Source of the DNA: Flammeovirgaceae bacterium
GTDB lineage: Bacteria > Bacteroidota > Bacteroidia > Cytophagales > Cyclobacteriaceae
DNA: 64,000 bases
Direction: 5' to 3'
Assembly (NCBI GenBank): GCA_024638265.1
Contig: JAHEKQ010000005.1
Coordinates: 21,708 to 85,707, forward strand
Shown here: positions 60,987 through 64,000 of the stretch, one piece after another
Numbering within the stretch: the stretch's first letter is position 1
Layout: each line of letters begins with the position of its first letter
Notes under the pieces: generated by a model
What the model saw: only the letters and a program-made list of their open reading frames with translations
Database searches by the model: none
What the model was told of the DNA's origin: nothing
Made by a program: the position numbers and the translations under genes

Positions 60987-62344
60987 TGATTATGAAGAAG
61001 ATTAAGAATTCTATAATTGTCCTCCTTTGTTTGGTGACCACCATAGTTGTTGGGCAGCCCAAAGGGGATGTTGTAATAAAAGGAGGTACAGTACTGACTG
61101 TTACCAACGGAACCTTGGAGAATACGGATGTATATATCAAGGACGGCAAGATTCAGCGTATCGCCGAGAATATCAAAGCACCCAGTGGGGTCAAAGTAAT
61201 CGATGCCAGTGGTCTTTATGTGATGCCTGGAATTATCGATGCCCATTCACACCTGGGTATCAGCACGGTGAATGAAGCCACATCACCCATCACGGCTGAT
61301 GTCTGGACTGGAGACGTTATAAATCCTTACAGTGTGGGAATGTATTGGGCGCTTGCCGGTGGAGTCACCAGTATTCATGCTATGCACGGAAGTGCCAATG
61401 TAATAGGTGGACAGAATGAAACCATGAAGTTGCGCTGGGGCCAAACTGACCCTGAGGCATTTCGTATGCAAGGTGCACCCCGTACCATCAAATTTGCCCT
61501 TGGAGAAAATCCGACAAGGGTACATGGAAGAGGTAATGGAGTAAATCCTTCCACACGAATGGGTGTTGAGTTCGTCATTCGCGACGGTTTCAATAAAGCC
61601 ATCGAATACAAAAAGGCATGGGCTGAATACGAAGCATCGAAGAAAAAGAACCCACGGGCAGTTCCCCCCAAATACAACCTGAGGTTGCAAACCCTGGTTG
61701 ATATTCTGGACGGAAAGATACTCATCCATTGCCACTCTTATCGCGCTGATGAGATACTTATGTTGACGAGAGTAGCTAAAGATTTCGGAATAAAGAATCT
61801 CACATTCCAGCACGCCAATGAGGCATTCAAAGTTGCCCCTGAACTTGCTGAGTTTGGTGCAGGAGCTTCTGTTTTTGCGGACTGGTGGGCCTACAAGTTT
61901 GAAGTCTATTATTCAACAGCCTATAACGCAACCATTCTCACCAGGAATGGAGTGAGGACTTCAATCAATTCCGATTCCGGAGAGCTTATCAGGCACCTAT
62001 ATCATGAAGCAGCAAAGACACAGCGTTATGGTGATCTTTCTGATGACGAGGCTTTGGCCCTGATTACCATCAATCCTGCCTTGCAGTTGGGAGTAGGAGA
62101 CCGAATCGGTTCTATTGAAAAGGGAAAGGATGGTGATATTGCCATTTTCAAGAACCATCCACTTTCGGTGTATACCGTTCCCCAGTATACGCTGGTTGAT
62201 GGAGTGGTTTATTTTGATATCAATAATGATCCTGATGACATGAGGGTAAATATCAACCCCGAAGAGAGCATCGAACCTGTCATCCTCGATGAGAATCACG
62301 AGCGATGCATGCAGGACACTGAGTGGATCTTTAACAACAAATGA
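60986..62344 (+). CDS. Exported amidohydrolase with intact metal site (second of three)
   Basis: A 452-residue exported protein with signal peptide (IVLLCLVTTIVVGQ). It keeps the metal-binding motif MPGIIDAHSHLG, the later histidines in ILIHCHSYRADEI and TFQHANEAF, and the aspartate in TSINSDSGELI, so it should be catalytically active on an amide or similar bond; the substrate is unknown. ATG start at the TAATG junction with the first copy. The stop overlaps the third copy by four bases (ATGA), so all three are translated together. Confidence 0.88.
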   Translation: MIMKKIKNSIIVLLCLVTTIVVGQPKGDVVIKGGTVLTVTNGTLENTDVYIKDGKIQRIAENIKAPSGVKVIDASGLYVMPGIIDAHSHLGISTVNEATSPITADVWTGDVINPYSVGMYWALAGGVTSIHAMHGSANVIGGQNETMKLRWGQTDPEAFRMQGAPRTIKFALGENPTRVHGRGNGVNPSTRMGVEFVIRDGFNKAIEYKKAWAEYEASKKKNPRAVPPKYNLRLQTLVDILDGKILIHCHSYRADEILMLTRVAKDFGIKNLTFQHANEAFKVAPELAEFGAGASVFADWWAYKFEVYYSTAYNATILTRNGVRTSINSDSGELIRHLYHEAAKTQRYGDLSDDEALALITINPALQLGVGDRIGSIEKGKDGDIAIFKNHPLSVYTVPQYTLVDGVVYFDINNDPDDMRVNINPEESIEPVILDENHERCMQDTEWIFNNK

Positions 62345-63657
62345 AAAGGGTCATGAAGAAACTTATTAAGATATATTTCATAATGCTCATATTCCTGGCT
62401 TTTGGAGCAAAAGCACAGATGAGTAAAGGAGAAAAGGGCACATTTGCCCTTACCAATGCCACGGTCGTGACAGTCAGTAATGGCACCATTGAAAATGCGA
62501 CTGTAATAATAAGCAATGGCATGATCATGGAAGTAGGGGCTAATGTTACTGTCCCCGAGGGAGCTACCACTATTGACTGCGCGGGTCATTATATATACCC
62601 GGGAATGATTGACAGCGGTACCAATGTTGGCCTTGTGGAAGTTGGTTCATTAGCGGAGACAAGGGATAATAGTGAGATCGGAAGTGTAAAGCCTCATATA
62701 CAGGCGCTTACCGCCATCAACCCTAATTCTACTGTAATCCCTGTAACGAGGGTTGGTGGAATCACCACGGTACTGACTAATCCTGAAGGAGGACTGATAC
62801 CTGGAACGTCGGCACTAATCAATCTGCATGGATATACTCCTGAGCAAATGTATGCCGGCTTTAAGGGAATGCGGATTAATTTTCCGAATTCGGGGCGAAG
62901 AGGAAGACGGGATAGAAGGAGCGATGATGAGATCAAGAAAGCCTTGGAGAAAGCCCTCAAAGAGCTTAATGATGTCTGGGGAAAGGCAACAGAGTATAGC
63001 GGGATGATGGATGCTCATAACAGCAATTCAACCAACCCAAAGCCGGATTACTACCCTGAAATGGAAGCCATGATTCCCGTTATTAAAGGTGAGATTCCTG
63101 TGCTTATTGAAGTCAATGCTGCCAAGGATATCCAGGCTGCACTGACGTGGATCAAGGACAATGAAGTCAATGCTATACTTACTGGCGTGGCAGAAGGCTG
63201 GCGAGTGGCGGATGAAATTGCGGAAGCGGGAGTCTCGGTTATAACCGGACCTATGTTCTCGACGCCCACCCGAAGCTCCGATCGTTATGACAGGAGATAT
63301 GCCAATCCGGGGATTATGGCTAAAGCAGGAGTGAAGGTGGCTATCCGTACTGCTGAAACTGAAAATGCCAGGAACCTCCCATTCAATGCCGGATTTGCCG
63401 TGGCTTATGGAATGGAAAAAGATGAGGCGATCAAGGCTGTAACGCTCAATCCTGCAGAGATCTTTGGATTAGGTGATCAGTTAGGGTCAATTGAAAAAGG
63501 CAAGATGGCCAACCTCGTCGTGACAGATGGGGACCTTTTCGAGACGAAAACGACGATTGTGCACCTGTTCATATCCGGTTGGCAGATACCGATAGACAGC
63601 AGGCATATTCGCCTATATGAAGAATTCCTGGAACGAAGTCCTGGTTTAAGTAAATAG
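62341..63657 (+). CDS. Exported amidohydrolase-family protein lacking metal ligands (third of three)
   Basis: A 438-residue exported protein with signal peptide (IMLIFLAFGAKAQ). The fold is recognisable at both ends (FALTNATVVTVSNGTIEN, IEKGKMANLVVTDGD), but the HxH position reads YPGMIDSGTNVGLVEVG. The second metal region IPVLIEVNAAKDI also has no histidine. It keeps the barrel pattern otherwise, so it may stabilise or assist the second copy. A strong terminator follows the stop. Start ATG 62341. Confidence 0.8.
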   Translation: MKRVMKKLIKIYFIMLIFLAFGAKAQMSKGEKGTFALTNATVVTVSNGTIENATVIISNGMIMEVGANVTVPEGATTIDCAGHYIYPGMIDSGTNVGLVEVGSLAETRDNSEIGSVKPHIQALTAINPNSTVIPVTRVGGITTVLTNPEGGLIPGTSALINLHGYTPEQMYAGFKGMRINFPNSGRRGRRDRRSDDEIKKALEKALKELNDVWGKATEYSGMMDAHNSNSTNPKPDYYPEMEAMIPVIKGEIPVLIEVNAAKDIQAALTWIKDNEVNAILTGVAEGWRVADEIAEAGVSVITGPMFSTPTRSSDRYDRRYANPGIMAKAGVKVAIRTAETENARNLPFNAGFAVAYGMEKDEAIKAVTLNPAEIFGLGDQLGSIEKGKMANLVVTDGDLFETKTTIVHLFISGWQIPIDSRHIRLYEEFLERSPGLSK

Positions 63658-63666
63658 ACAAAGGAA

Positions 63667-63691
63667 GGCGCGGGAAACCGCGCCTTTTTTT
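63667..63691 (+). terminator. Intrinsic terminator of the amidohydrolase operon
   Basis: GGCGCGG (63667-63673) pairs with CCGCGCC (63678-63684) around a GAAA tetraloop and is followed by seven T residues. It overlaps the stop codon of the convergent cysM gene. Confidence 0.9.
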
Positions 63692-63998
63692 ATTTGAATA
63701 AATCAGAGCTCAAATAGCGGTCTCCCCGGTCACAGACTATACAGACTATCAGACCGGACTCGAGTTCTCCACTGAGCTTCATAGCTGCTGCCAATGCCCC
63801 TCCACTGCTCATCCCTGCCAGAATCCCTTCTTCCCTGGCATATCTCCTCGTCATTTCAGTTGCTTCTTCCTGGCTGACATCAATTACCCGGTCTACCCGA
63901 TCAGGCTCAAATATTTTCGGTAAGAATTCTGGGGACCACCGCCGGATTCCCGGAATGGATGAACCATCGGTTGGCTGGGTACCCACAATTTGTATTTC
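63690..63998 (-). CDS. cysM: O-acetylserine sulfhydrylase B / cysteine synthase, C-terminal part
   Basis: Makes cysteine from an O-acetylserine-type acceptor and sulfide or thiosulfate. Only the C-terminal 102 residues lie inside the window; the gene continues past the right edge. The sequence GTQPTDGSSIPGIRRW followed by VIDVSQEEATEMTRR and GMSSGGALAAA is the CysM-type signature. CysK-type synthases differ in the first motif. The gene converges with the amidohydrolase operon. Confidence 0.9.
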   Translation of the reverse strand, partial: EIQIVGTQPTDGSSIPGIRRWSPEFLPKIFEPDRVDRVIDVSQEEATEMTRRYAREEGILAGMSSGGALAAAMKLSGELESGLIVCIVCDRGDRYLSSDLFK

Positions 63999-64000
63999 GC

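Noticed and set aside
1..64000. tRNA, rRNA, riboswitch or insertion-sequence features
   Set aside because: Reading the intergenic gaps by eye I found no tRNA T-loop pattern, rRNA-like sequence, known riboswitch core, transposase gene or matching terminal inverted repeats. A covariance-model search would be decisive.

Overview
The window looks like chromosomal core sequence from a Bacteroidota member, most likely of the order Cytophagales. The evidence is: repeated TAnnTTTG-type -7 promoter elements, several non-ATG starts, a long-form NusB, leucine dehydrogenase, HemJ, a PorP/SprF protein next to a protein with a gliding-motility (type IX secretion, T9SS) C-terminal domain, and other families typical of the phylum (DUF1573, DUF3822, DUF4105/Lnb, YtxH, PadR plus FtsX-like permease). 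I recognise no phage, transposon, CRISPR, tRNA or rRNA. Genes are densely packed with many 1-14 nt overlaps. Only one gene-free stretch exceeds 300 bases (51551-52024). Both edges cut a gene: dgt on the left and cysM on the right.

Layout. 1-7.6 kb (+): dgt, an RND/MMPL exporter, ileS and lspA. 7.6-11.6 kb (+): a PadR regulator with its FtsX-like permease, a G-tract and heptad repeat patch, a YpsA/SLOG-like protein and a small unknown protein. 11.66-15.2 kb (-): a zinc-ribbon membrane protein, an alpha/beta hydrolase and dxs. 15.3-17.2 kb (+): scpA and a flippase-like protein. 17.1-22.2 kb (-): leucine dehydrogenase, nusB, YtxH, DUF1573, then yajC, ybbR, coaE. 22.3-25.2 kb (+): an ABC exporter and a MoxR ATPase. 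25.3-28.55 kb (-): yqeY, cvpA, CBS protein, nadK and a small outer-membrane barrel. 28.6-32.8 kb (+): pdxJ, polA, a GroES-fold protein and a small unknown. 32.75-36.4 kb is mixed: pyrE, NUDIX, coaD, DUF3822, membrane protein. 36.5-43.2 kb: NUDIX/thioesterase, DUF1573, a trans-sulfuration enzyme, a MOSC-hemJ-SCO-cytochrome c operon on -, and a Crp/Fnr regulator with L-serine dehydratase on +. 43.1-51.55 kb (-): a three-gene surface operon. 52-59.2 kb: LETM1-related protein, radical SAM/SPASM protein, Lnb-type protein, rnhB, lipid kinase, hemH and a D-threonine-aldolase-like enzyme. 59.3-63.66 kb (+): three tandem exported amidohydrolase-family proteins.

How the genes work together. Most of the window is housekeeping: translation (ileS), lipoprotein maturation (lspA, Lnb), isoprenoid, CoA, NADP, PLP, pyrimidine and heme synthesis, replication and repair (polA, rnhB), chromosome organisation (scpA) and protein export (yajC). 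The accessory signal is the 43.1-51.55 kb operon. It encodes a 2050-residue repetitive fibre with YadA-head-like repeats and a C-terminal S74 self-cleaving chaperone, a secreted protein with a T9SS type B sorting domain, and a PorP/SprF barrel with an unusual polybasic tail. I infer a surface-fibre display system linked to type IX secretion. Other notable points are a PolA whose proofreading site appears lost, an amidohydrolase trio in which only the middle member keeps its metal ligands, and two intergenic patches of the same degenerate heptad repeat.
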